Shown one piece after another: positions 1 through 4,964 of a DNA stretch of 5,192 bases. Numbering within the stretch: position 1 is the stretch's first letter; every line of letters starts with the position of its first letter. The stretch comes from WFZT01 sp964398355 (GTDB taxonomy: Bacteria > Hydrothermota > Hydrothermia > B15-G9 > WFZT01). A program made the position numbers and the translations under genes. The stretch covers positions 1 through 5,192 of the forward strand of contig CAYNMM010000125.1 in NCBI GenBank assembly GCA_964398355.1, written 5' to 3'. A model generated the notes under the pieces. The model searched no databases. It saw only the letters and a list, made by a program, of their open reading frames with translations, and was not told where the DNA came from.

Positions 1-164
1 GGGAGGGGTTATGGAGTGTCTTTTATTACAACTCAAAGTGTCTGTGTTTACACCTACTACCTCCCCTCCCACTTCGTGGGAAGGTTCACCCACAGCTCCT
101 CTCTCGCCATGCGGGTGGGGTCACACCCAACTCCCATTCCGTTTACAGGGAGGTCACCCACAAT

Positions 165-188
165 TCCCCTCCCGTTTACGGGAGGGGA
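165..188. repeat. Perfect 10-bp-stem hairpin, best-preserved repeat copy
   Basis: The arms TCCCCTCCCG and CGGGAGGGGA pair perfectly around a TTTA loop. The right arm runs into ATTAAGGGGAGGGCAGAAAGA at 188-208. That tail is nearly matched at 2058-2080 in cluster 2 (ATTAAGGAGAGGGCAAAAAGA), which shows that both clusters contain the same element family. No T-run follows on either side, so this is not a standard intrinsic terminator. Confidence 0.85.
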
Positions 189-257
189 TTAAGGGGAGGG
201 CAGAAAGACCTCCCTCTACTTTACCCTGTCAGATCAACCCTTTCCGACCCTCCTCAA

Positions 258-293
258 TCCTCTCTCACAGGACATCTGTCTTGTGAGAGAGGA
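258..293. repeat. Long hairpin with 12-bp outer stem
   Basis: Positions 258-269 (TCCTCTCTCACA) pair with 282-293. A G-T pair (270/281) and an inner GAC/GTC stem with an ATCT loop continue the helix, giving about 16 consecutive pairs if a G-U wobble is allowed. It is flanked by CAATC (255-259) and GATTG (294-298), which can pair as an alternative base. The sequence after the stem, GGAGATTGATAGG, resembles the GGATTAAGG tail of the other repeats, so this is probably the same family with a different stem. There is no T-run on either side. A transcription terminator for an upstream gene outside the window is possible but not supported. Confidence 0.75.
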
Positions 294-298
294 GATTG

Positions 299-495
299 AT
301 AGGTATCCTTCGCACACTTATTGAAAACTCAAGAAGTCTCGCAATAGTGGGAAAAGAAATTGATAAGTACCCACACGGCACTGGCATATTCCCGGGAGAC
401 GGTGAGTGTTCACTGTACTAAATGCTCAGAAGGAAATTTAAAAAACATATGCCCCTTTTACCCAGAGGATTTTCCCCGAACACCCTCCCAGTCTC
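299..495. other. Intergenic gap, no gene recognised
   Basis: An open frame at 360-563 starts with TTG, has no Shine-Dalgarno, encodes a sequence resembling no family I know and overlaps the start of purM. I treat it as chance. No riboswitch or PurR-like palindrome could be recognised upstream of purM. Confidence 0.6.
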
Positions 496-524
496 TTGAG
501 GTATTAACCGTCCGTTTTTATAAT
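496..524 (+). promoter_or_regulatory. Sigma70-type promoter of purM
   Basis: The -35 element TTGAGG (496-501) and a perfect -10 TATAAT (519-524) are separated by exactly 17 bp. Transcription would start about 7 nt after the -10, at roughly 530-532, which is the first base of the purM ATG. The site therefore predicts a leaderless or nearly leaderless message. The -10 match is 6/6 and the -35 match is 4/6. Confidence 0.7.
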
Positions 525-531
525 TCAGGCT

Positions 532-1482
532 ATGCTATACAAAGATGCAGGTGTAAACCTTGATAAAGCTGCCAGAGTGGTTGACATTGCCAGGAGATAT
601 TCTGACCGGATAGGTGGGTTTGGTGGAGTCTTTGATATTTCTTCAATCAAAGACTTCAGAAATCCTGTACTCGTCAGTTCAACCGACGGCGTTGGAACTA
701 AGATTAAACTTGCAATTGAGGCGGATTATCTCGAACCAATAGGGATAGATCTCGTTGCTATGTGTGTCAACGATATCCTCACCCTTGGAGCAACTCCCCT
801 TTTCTTCCTTGACTACTTCGCTACGGGAAAAATCGATGAAAAGGTCTTTTCAGAGGTGCTAAAAGGTATAAAGAAGGGGCTCGATATCTCGGGCGGAATT
901 CTGCTTGGAGGGGAAACCGCCGAGCTTCCGGGAATGATTTCAGAAGAGATCTTCGATGTGGCAGGATTTGTCGTCGGTATAGTTGAAAAAGAACATATTC
1001 CCGATAAAGACAGAATTGAATCAGGGGATGTGATTCTCGGCTTGCCATCTTCGGGTATTCATTCCAACGGGTATAGCCTGGTGAGAAAGATCATTCAGGA
1101 TGCTCGAATTGATATTTTTAGAGATTATGGTAGCGGGAAACCCCTTTACCTTGAGCTTCTTACCCCTACAAGGATCTATGTTCCTGAAGTAAAAAAACTA
1201 ATTGGTAAATACGAGATTAAGGGTATGGCACATATAACGGGCGGCGGGCTCGTTGAGAACATACAGAGGGTTTTACCGGAAGGAACAGAACCTGATATTG
1301 ACTGGTCTTCATGGGAGATTCCGTGGATATTTAAAAAACTTCAGGAATGGGGTAATGTCCCTGAACATGAGATGAGGAGGGTTTTTAACCTTGGGATAGG
1401 CTATGTTGTGATAACTTCAGCACCTGACGAGATAATAGGGGTTGTTCCGGAGTTTAAAGTCATTGGAAGGGTGAAAAAATAA
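532..1482 (+). CDS. purM: Phosphoribosylformylglycinamidine cyclo-ligase (AIR synthetase)
   Basis: This is the cytoplasmic enzyme of step five of de novo purine synthesis, converting FGAM and ATP to aminoimidazole ribonucleotide, ADP and phosphate. The 316-aa product has the PurM layout: YKDAGV at residues 3-8, Gly-rich GGFGGVFD (28-35), STDGVGTKIKLA (50-61), GIDLVAMCVND (71-81), FFLDYFATGKI (91-101) and GGETAELPGM (126-135). The second half carries SSGIHSNGYSLVRKI (173-187), LTPTRIYV (210-217) and HITGGGLVENIQRVLP (234-249). The AIRS N-terminal domain spans about 46-152 and the C-terminal domain about 163-312. It is slightly shorter than the roughly 345 residues of the E. coli enzyme, at both ends. 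The start is well constrained: an in-frame TAA lies at 505-507 and 532 is the only ATG before the first motif. The nearest SD-like bases (AGG, 527-529) are too close to serve. No other purine gene is adjacent. Confidence 0.97.
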   Translation: MLYKDAGVNLDKAARVVDIARRYSDRIGGFGGVFDISSIKDFRNPVLVSSTDGVGTKIKLAIEADYLEPIGIDLVAMCVNDILTLGATPLFFLDYFATGKIDEKVFSEVLKGIKKGLDISGGILLGGETAELPGMISEEIFDVAGFVVGIVEKEHIPDKDRIESGDVILGLPSSGIHSNGYSLVRKIIQDARIDIFRDYGSGKPLYLELLTPTRIYVPEVKKLIGKYEIKGMAHITGGGLVENIQRVLPEGTEPDIDWSSWEIPWIFKKLQEWGNVPEHEMRRVFNLGIGYVVITSAPDEIIGVVPEFKVIGRVKK

Positions 1483-1484
1483 AA
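1474..1484 (-). terminator. U-rich tail downstream of tRNA-Arg, inside the purM 3' end
   Basis: Read on the minus strand, the tRNA is followed by C and then TTTTATTTTTT. Ten of eleven bases are T, directly after the tRNA 3' half. The same bases on the plus strand are the Lys-Lys-stop codons (AAA AAA TAA) that end purM. A U-run behind a stable tRNA stem is a plausible termination or 3'-end signal. There is no separate dedicated hairpin. Confidence 0.45.
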
Positions 1485-1485
1485 G

Positions 1486-1559
1486 CGTCCCCGGCAGGAT
1501 TCGAACCTGCGACCTGCGGTTTAGGAAACCGCCGCTCTATCCTACTGAGCTACGGGGAC
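1486..1559 (-). tRNA. tRNA-Arg, anticodon CCU
   Basis: The minus strand folds into a complete 74-nt cloverleaf. The acceptor is GTCCCCG/CGGGGAC with discriminator G. The D arm is GCTC/GAGC. The anticodon arm is GCGGT/ACCGC with loop TTCCTAA, giving anticodon CCT. The variable loop is AGGTC. The T arm is GCAGG/CCTGC with loop TTCGAAT. All stems are fully paired. This tRNA reads the arginine codon AGG. CCA is not encoded, since the base after the discriminator is C followed by TTTT, so it must be added by nucleotidyltransferase. It faces purM tail-to-tail with only 3 bp between them, and a strong promoter lies just upstream. Confidence 0.97.
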
Positions 1560-1569
1560 AAGTGTAAAA

Positions 1570-1598
1570 TTTATAAACTATTATGGCTGTTATATCAA
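1570..1598 (-). promoter_or_regulatory. Sigma70-type promoter of tRNA-Arg
   Basis: On the minus strand, TTGATA (-35, plus-strand 1593-1598) and TATAAA (-10, plus-strand 1570-1575) are separated by 17 bp, with 5/6 matches in both boxes. The -10 ends 10 nt before the tRNA 5' end, so the primary transcript should carry a 5' leader of only about 3-4 nt. I see no GC-rich stringent discriminator; the stretch between -10 and the gene is AT-rich. Confidence 0.75.
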
Positions 1599-1646
1599 GA
1601 TACTGCACGAGGGTGTTCCAAGAACAAAAATATATTTTTAACCTTA
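1599..1646. other. AT-rich spacer with two small palindromes
   Basis: TGTTC-CAA-GAACA (1614-1626) is a 5-bp inverted repeat. AAAAATATATTTTT (1626-1639) is a 14-bp AT palindrome. Neither has the features of a convincing terminator. This is the transition between the tRNA promoter and the second repeat cluster. Confidence 0.4.
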
Positions 1647-1720
1647 TCCCACAATGTGTTAGCATTGTGAAAGGTCACAAAATAACCTCCCCTGCAATGT
1701 GTTTAGCATTGTAGAGAGGT
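1647..1720. repeat. Tandem pair of CAATG/CATTG hairpins (cluster 2, left part)
   Basis: The first hairpin is CACAATG (1650-1656), loop TGTTAG, CATTGTG (1663-1669). The second is TGCAATG (1693-1699), loop TGTTTAG, CATTGTA (1707-1713), with one G-T pair. They share the same stem core and nearly the same loop and repeat with a period of about 44 bp. The GGTCAC box that links hairpins in cluster 1 recurs between them at 1673-1678. They are therefore copies of the same repeat family with an AT-richer stem in place of CCCG/CGGG. Confidence 0.75.
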
Positions 1721-1754
1721 CTTCCGATAACACTTTGGGAGGGTGATCCTCTTC

Positions 1755-2024
1755 GAACTCCTCCCCGCCTTGCTGTGGAGGACTGAGGAGGAGCAGGAAA
1801 GCAGGTTTGCCGAGGAGAAGCAGGTGGTGCTTTTGTTGTCTCCCGCAAGCGGGAGGGAGCTTGTGAATGCCTTCACTTTGTGGGAGGAATTGGTAAGTGG
1901 ACTCCAACATAGCGGGAGGAAGGTTGGAGGTGAATTTTCTTGTAAAGAAGGGTATCACAGGCGTCGTTCGCTAATCAGGTGAATAGAGGAAGAAATCTGT
2001 TTACTCGTACATGCAGTACAAATT
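1755..2024. repeat. Decayed repeat unit A of a large imperfect duplication
   Basis: In order, this unit contains a decayed CTCC/GGAG hairpin (1761-1780), a GAAGCAGGT box (about 1817-1825) followed by GCTTTTGTT, and a perfect CTCCCGC-AA-GCGGGAG palindrome (1840-1855). A half-decayed TTCACTTTGTGGGAGGA hairpin (1872-1888) and an ACTCCAACATAGCGGGAGGAAG remnant (about 1900-1921) follow. The same series of landmarks, in the same order, recurs in 2025-2290. Open frames on both strands (1659-1958 minus, 1743-1982 plus, 1975-2199 minus) are composed of repeat sequence and show no family resemblance. Confidence 0.65.
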
Positions 2025-2340
2025 CCTCCCCTACAGTACTTTTGTGCTGTGGGGGGAAGATTAAGGAGAGGGCAAAAAGAGTAGATTTGACAAAGGGAAG
2101 CAGGTTAGAGCTTTTATCACCCTCTCCTCCCGCAAGCGTGAGGGGGAGGTGTGTGTCCCCCTTCCACTTCGTGAAAGGAGGGTAGATGAACTCCATCAAG
2201 CGGGAAGGGAAGTTGGCTGTAAACTCTCATATCATGTGATTGGGAAAGATGTGGATGGACCTTTATCACATGCAACTTTGGATTACTTGGGAGAATATTC
2301 CATAAACTTTCCCTTGCACAATTGGAGAGAACTTTAAATC
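2025..2340. repeat. Repeat unit B of the imperfect duplication
   Basis: The unit opens with a strong hairpin (2027-2056) and the tail GATTAAGGAGAGGGCAAAAAG. Then come GGAAGCAGGT (about 2097-2106) and GCTTTTATC, a CTCCCGC-AA-GCGTGAG palindrome (2127-2142, one mismatch), CCACTTCGTGAAAGGAGG (2164-2181) and CTCCATCAAGCGGGAAGGG. Each landmark has a counterpart in unit A. Near the end an 8-bp inverted repeat, CATGTGAT (2233-2240) / ATCACATG (2265-2272), encloses 24 nt. Open frames at 1979-2185 and 2149-2337 are repeat-derived and not called as genes. Confidence 0.65.
2027..2056 (+). repeat. Strong 13-pair hairpin with TTTT loop
   Basis: The left arm TCCCCTACAGTAC (2027-2039) pairs with GTGCTGTGGGGGG (2044-2056) around a TTTT loop. 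Three of the thirteen pairs are T-G combinations (2027/2056, 2032/2051, 2037/2046). These are tolerated as G-U in a plus-strand RNA but would be A-C mismatches in a minus-strand RNA. The hairpin is followed by GAAGATTAAGGAG, not by a T-run. Confidence 0.75.
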
Positions 2341-2468
2341 ATTCAGATATCCCTATTCGCTGACAAATTGCAAAAATTATAACTACGATGCCGGAAGTAA
2401 AGAATGCAAGGAAATAAAAACCTCGAAGACTGGAGAGAACGAGTAATTTGACCTGATAAAATTTAGGG
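2341..2468. other. Intergenic, no gene recognised
   Basis: The sequence changes here from repeat-rich to ordinary AT-leaning DNA. I see no open frame of useful length, no RNA fold and no promoter that I would defend. It begins the long non-coding leader upstream of the barrel gene. Confidence 0.5.
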
Positions 2469-2486
2469 TGTAACTTTTCTGCGACA
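2469..2486. promoter_or_regulatory. Operator-like palindrome 1 (degenerate)
   Basis: TGTAAC-TTTTCT-GCGACA has a left half identical to site 3 and a right half matching GTTACA at four of six positions. It lies 69 bp upstream of site 2. On its own it would not be called; it is listed because of the series it forms with the next two sites. Confidence 0.35.
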
Positions 2487-2537
2487 ATGAAAAACCCACG
2501 CCAGAAGGTCCAATCGATGGAAATAGTCCAAAAGTAG

Positions 2538-2555
2538 TGTAATAAAAATGTTACA
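2538..2555. promoter_or_regulatory. Operator-like palindrome 2
   Basis: TGTAAT-AAAAAT-GTTACA is an 18-bp inverted repeat with one mismatch from TGTAAC-N6-GTTACA and an AT-only centre. It lies 72 bp upstream of site 3 in the same geometry, which suggests a binding site for a dimeric helix-turn-helix regulator. The regulator is not in the window. Confidence 0.5.
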
Positions 2556-2609
2556 AAGTGAGGGATCCCGGTTTAATCAGTTGAATTTTTCCATTTGCTC
2601 AGAATGACT

Positions 2610-2627
2610 TGTAACTTTTTTGTTACA
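2610..2627. promoter_or_regulatory. Operator-like palindrome 3 (perfect), or weak terminator hairpin
   Basis: TGTAAC-TTTTTT-GTTACA is a perfect 6-bp inverted repeat with a T6 centre and TTTTTG directly after it. The T-run makes a weak intrinsic terminator on the plus strand an alternative reading. However, the stem has only two G-C pairs and no gene precedes it on that strand. The recurrence of the same motif 72 bp upstream favours protein binding. Confidence 0.5.
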
Positions 2628-2690
2628 TTTTTGTCCATTTTTCAAACATCATAATCACCGGATGAAACAATAAAAAGCCAGATTTTAGAG

Positions 2691-2720
2691 TTGGAATAAA
2701 AATTGCTTTTCTCCTATTTT
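2691..2720 (+). promoter_or_regulatory. Weak candidate promoter for the barrel gene
   Basis: TTGGAA (2691-2696) and TATTTT (2715-2720) are 18 bp apart. Both boxes match the sigma70 consensus only partly, and the surroundings are AT-rich enough for such matches to arise by chance. If real, it would give a 5' leader of about 110 nt, with the palindrome series just upstream in an activator-like position. Confidence 0.25.
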
Positions 2721-2826
2721 AGTGCCCTTGAAAAGGAAGTTTTATAGAAAAATTTATCTGAATGCAGGAGATTTACCTACCGATTATCAAGTAAATTATG
2801 GCCAATGGTTACACCAAGAACGAAAT

Positions 2827-2832
2827 GGAGGT
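2827..2832 (+). promoter_or_regulatory. Ribosome binding site fixing the barrel gene start
   Basis: GGAGGT lies 7 nt upstream of the ATG at 2840 and is a near-perfect Shine-Dalgarno. The alternative in-frame ATG at 2798 has only AT-rich sequence before it and would add 14 residues ahead of the hydrophobic leader. The start at 2840 is therefore preferred. Confidence 0.8.
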
Positions 2833-2839
2833 AGAAGTT

Positions 2840-4819
2840 ATGGGATATACCGTTTTTTTGATACTTGCCGGTATTATTGCAAATAGTCAAATAGATTTCA
2901 ACAGATTTGTCGTGTGGCAGGGACCGGATAAGGGTAAACCTGCACCTTCATACTTAAAGAGTTCGGTCAAGCTTGAAGTAAAAAGTGATGGTTTTCTAAT
3001 ACGATTCAAATTCAAAAGCTATAAAGGAAAAGTAGCGGCAAGGATAACCACAAGGGACCTCAACACAATACTTAACCAATCCGATGATCTTTTTATTATA
3101 TTTTTATCCCCCGATTTAAGAGATGATAATACGGTATACGGTTTAATAGTTAATCCCCTGAACACACAATTCGACATGTTAATAACCCCCAATACCCAGA
3201 CATTTGAATGGGATGCGAACTGGCAGTCAAAAGTAAAAATCACAAAAACTGGATGGGAGGGGGAGATTTTTATTCCGTTTACAATTTCACCCAACTGGGG
3301 TGACACTGCTGGAATCTGCTTTATTAGGGGATGTCACGATTCAACTGGATATGGCATTGCGCTTATTGCCGGGCTTCACGGAGAAGTCCTCAATTCAAAG
3401 TATTTTACAAAAGTTAAAATAAACAGGACTGCTTCAGGAAACTATGGCCAACTAACTTTTATACCATTCCTGAAGATTTCCCATGAGAAAGACAACAATG
3501 AATTTTCTTATGGTGGAAATGTAGAAATAAAAATGCAGAATTCGAACACCAATATTGTTGTAAAACCCGACTATGCGGAAATAGAGGCTGACAGGTATCA
3601 ATTTGATCTATCGAAGACAGGAATTATATTACCTGAGAAAAGACCATTTTTCAAAAATGTCATGCACTTCATAAGTATGCCTGTCCCTTATGGAAACCTC
3701 TTTTATTCGAGATCCATTGAACAAATTGATTATGGAATTAATAGCTATTTTAAATATCGAAATACAACATTTTTTGGCACAGGTATAAGAGCTGATACTT
3801 TATCACTCGGCATGATTGAATTAGCAACAAATACCGATTACAGGAATTTAAATCTTTCACTCACTGCTTCACATCTCTTCGACAATGTTGGAGATAATTT
3901 TTTATATCTTTTCCCTTCATTCTCATATAGTTTTCCCGATAAAGGAGTAAGTTTAAAGGGTGGTCTGCAATATTCTTATAACTTCAAGTCAAGAGAGTCT
4001 ATTCATAATGCGACTACCGGGATGATATATGAACATGGACAAAATAAATTCAATATTTATTTTGAAAACGCTCACATTGGCAATTTTTCTCCCACATGTG
4101 GAGCATTGTACTTCAAAAATGTGAACTTGACGAATTTTTTATTAAATGGCTCCCATCAGTTTGAGCACAAGCTTGTAAATTATATATCCTTACAGACATT
4201 CACAGAGAGGATTTTCGATTCAAATGACGAGATAAGAAATTATAAAAGTTTTGACGCGGGATTGGGCTTATTATCTTTGATAAAGCTGAGTTTCTCTCAT
4301 GTCAAAGAAAGAAGATTGTGGAATGGAATTTTGTTCCAAAACGAAACTTCAGGTGGCGGGATTAGAATTGATCTACCAGCCTCCAATAGTGGTATGGAGG
4401 TAAAGTATTCCTTTGGTGATTTGTGGGGAAGGAAAACAAATATCTCCAGATTTAATTTCTATACTGCTATTAAAAGGGTTCTAAATGTTGAATTGTCAGC
4501 CTTCCTGTACGCCTTTCGGGATGAATTTAAGCCATTATTAATATTTACACCCTTTTCTGACAGTTGCTGGTTTCAGTTTGATTTGAGAATGTCTTACAGG
4601 TTTAGAGAAGTCAATTTTGTAAGGGTGTTCTTTGAAAGAGAAACATTTGAGAACACCAATACAGTTAATATAATGTTTGAGAGGGAATTTCCGGATGTAA
4701 ATTCGATTTTTTATGTTGTTATGAATTCGAAGTACGGATCAACATCAAAATATTTCAATCTGCCTTCGAAAAAGGATTTTAAGTGGGCTGTAAAACTCAG
4801 CTATGCAATCAAAATTTAA
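2840..4819 (+). CDS. DUF5916-type outer-membrane beta-barrel with N-terminal CBM9-like domain
   Basis: The product is 659 aa from the preferred start (673 from ATG 2798). Residues 1-17 form a hydrophobic leader ending ...IIANSQ, read as a signal peptide, though its n-region has no Lys or Arg. Residues about 40-165 match the CBM9-like domain that opens DUF5916 proteins: KVAARITTRD (64-73), an SDD segment (81-83), TVYGLIVNP (98-106), FEWDANW (122-128) and GWEGEIFIPF (138-147). The DUF5916 signature follows: KPDYAEIEAD (242-251, for the usual NPDFSQVEAD), ILPEKRPFF (263-271) and LFYSR (287-291). The rest alternates polar and aromatic residues with short turns, as expected of barrel strands, and ends LSYAIKI without a terminal Phe. 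It is slightly shorter than typical family members as I recall them. Location in the outer membrane is inferred; substrate and function are unknown. It stands alone, with long non-coding DNA upstream and a separate hemA promoter downstream, and is visibly more AT-rich than purM. Confidence 0.85.
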   Translation: MGYTVFLILAGIIANSQIDFNRFVVWQGPDKGKPAPSYLKSSVKLEVKSDGFLIRFKFKSYKGKVAARITTRDLNTILNQSDDLFIIFLSPDLRDDNTVYGLIVNPLNTQFDMLITPNTQTFEWDANWQSKVKITKTGWEGEIFIPFTISPNWGDTAGICFIRGCHDSTGYGIALIAGLHGEVLNSKYFTKVKINRTASGNYGQLTFIPFLKISHEKDNNEFSYGGNVEIKMQNSNTNIVVKPDYAEIEADRYQFDLSKTGIILPEKRPFFKNVMHFISMPVPYGNLFYSRSIEQIDYGINSYFKYRNTTFFGTGIRADTLSLGMIELATNTDYRNLNLSLTASHLFDNVGDNFLYLFPSFSYSFPDKGVSLKGGLQYSYNFKSRESIHNATTGMIYEHGQNKFNIYFENAHIGNFSPTCGALYFKNVNLTNFLLNGSHQFEHKLVNYISLQTFTERIFDSNDEIRNYKSFDAGLGLLSLIKLSFSHVKERRLWNGILFQNETSGGGIRIDLPASNSGMEVKYSFGDLWGRKTNISRFNFYTAIKRVLNVELSAFLYAFRDEFKPLLIFTPFSDSCWFQFDLRMSYRFREVNFVRVFFERETFENTNTVNIMFEREFPDVNSIFYVVMNSKYGSTSKYFNLPSKKDFKWAVKLSYAIKI

Positions 4820-4830
4820 ATAAATTCTAC

Positions 4831-4903
4831 AGATCGGCATTATAAAATTGACCGGTTTCTGAAGCACTTCACACAATGATTGGTGAATCGAAATCGCCGA
4901 TCT
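4831..4903. repeat. Inverted repeat downstream of the barrel gene
   Basis: AGATCGGC (4831-4838) and GCCGATCT (4896-4903) are a perfect 8-bp inverted repeat enclosing 57 nt. Inside, a TTCAC/GTGAA hairpin (about 4868-4887) can extend by CAA/TTG with one bulged A. The right arm runs into TTTCCTTTCTCT, a pyrimidine tract rather than a pure T-run. It may be a 3'-end structure or weak terminator for the barrel mRNA, or a small structured RNA. Confidence 0.45.
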
Positions 4904-4964
4904 TTCCTTTCTCTCCGCATCAGTATAAGAAAAAAAAGATCCTTTAGGGGTTTAAGGGGGGGAT

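Larger units (their letters stand above)
1..298. repeat. Cluster of GC-rich hairpin repeat elements (cluster 1)
   Basis: This stretch is built from short inverted repeats with C-rich left arms, G-rich right arms and tails of the type GGGGATTAAGGGGAGGG. Visible hairpins are 67-81 (CCCAC/GTGGG, loop TTC), a decayed one at 131-152 (CTCCC/GGGAG around a TTTA core), 165-188 (the most perfect) and 258-293 (a long AT/GC stem). The first bases, GGGAGGGGTTATGG, look like the right arm of another copy cut by the window edge. Between hairpins a GGT(T)CAC(A)CCCA box recurs at 83, 119 and 152. No transposase is present. An open frame at 11-286 is proline- and serine-rich low-complexity sequence produced by the repeats and is not called as a gene. 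The family resembles intergenic REP/MITE-like palindromes in general organisation, but I cannot name it. Confidence 0.8.

Noticed and set aside
83..190. Possible CRISPR array because of the 33-36 bp period
   Set aside because: There are only about three imperfect units, no unique spacers of constant length between identical repeats, and no cas genes.
11..286. Open frame of 91 codons, plus strand, in the first repeat cluster
   Set aside because: It is made entirely of hairpin repeat sequence, rich in Pro/Ser/Thr by base composition, with no ribosome binding site and no family resemblance.
360..563. Open frame of 67 codons with several cysteines, plus strand
   Set aside because: It has a TTG start without a Shine-Dalgarno, overlaps the purM promoter and start in another frame, and the Cys spacing fits no metal-binding motif I recognise.
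821..1048. Minus-strand open frame inside purM
   Set aside because: It is a shadow of a strongly conserved gene, with no promoter or start signal.
1486..1559. tRNA 3' end as an attachment site for an integrated element
   Set aside because: The tRNA 3' end abuts purM, no integrase gene is present, and I saw no repeat of the tRNA end elsewhere in the window.
1659..2337. Several overlapping open frames on both strands in the second repeat cluster
   Set aside because: They overlap each other and consist of palindromic repeat DNA. Long frames on both strands are expected there, and none has a credible start or motif.
1..2340. Composite transposon formed by the two repeat clusters around purM and the tRNA
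   Set aside because: There is no transposase, no matching terminal inverted repeats or target duplications, and the cargo is housekeeping genes. Scattered intergenic repeats explain it better.
2762..2794. Ten-codon mini-ORF (MQEIYLPIIK) just upstream of the barrel gene, possible leader peptide
   Set aside because: It has no ribosome binding site, no run of regulatory codons and no attenuator hairpin after it.
3019..3306. Minus-strand open frame inside the barrel gene
   Set aside because: It is antisense to the conserved CBM9-like region and has no independent support.
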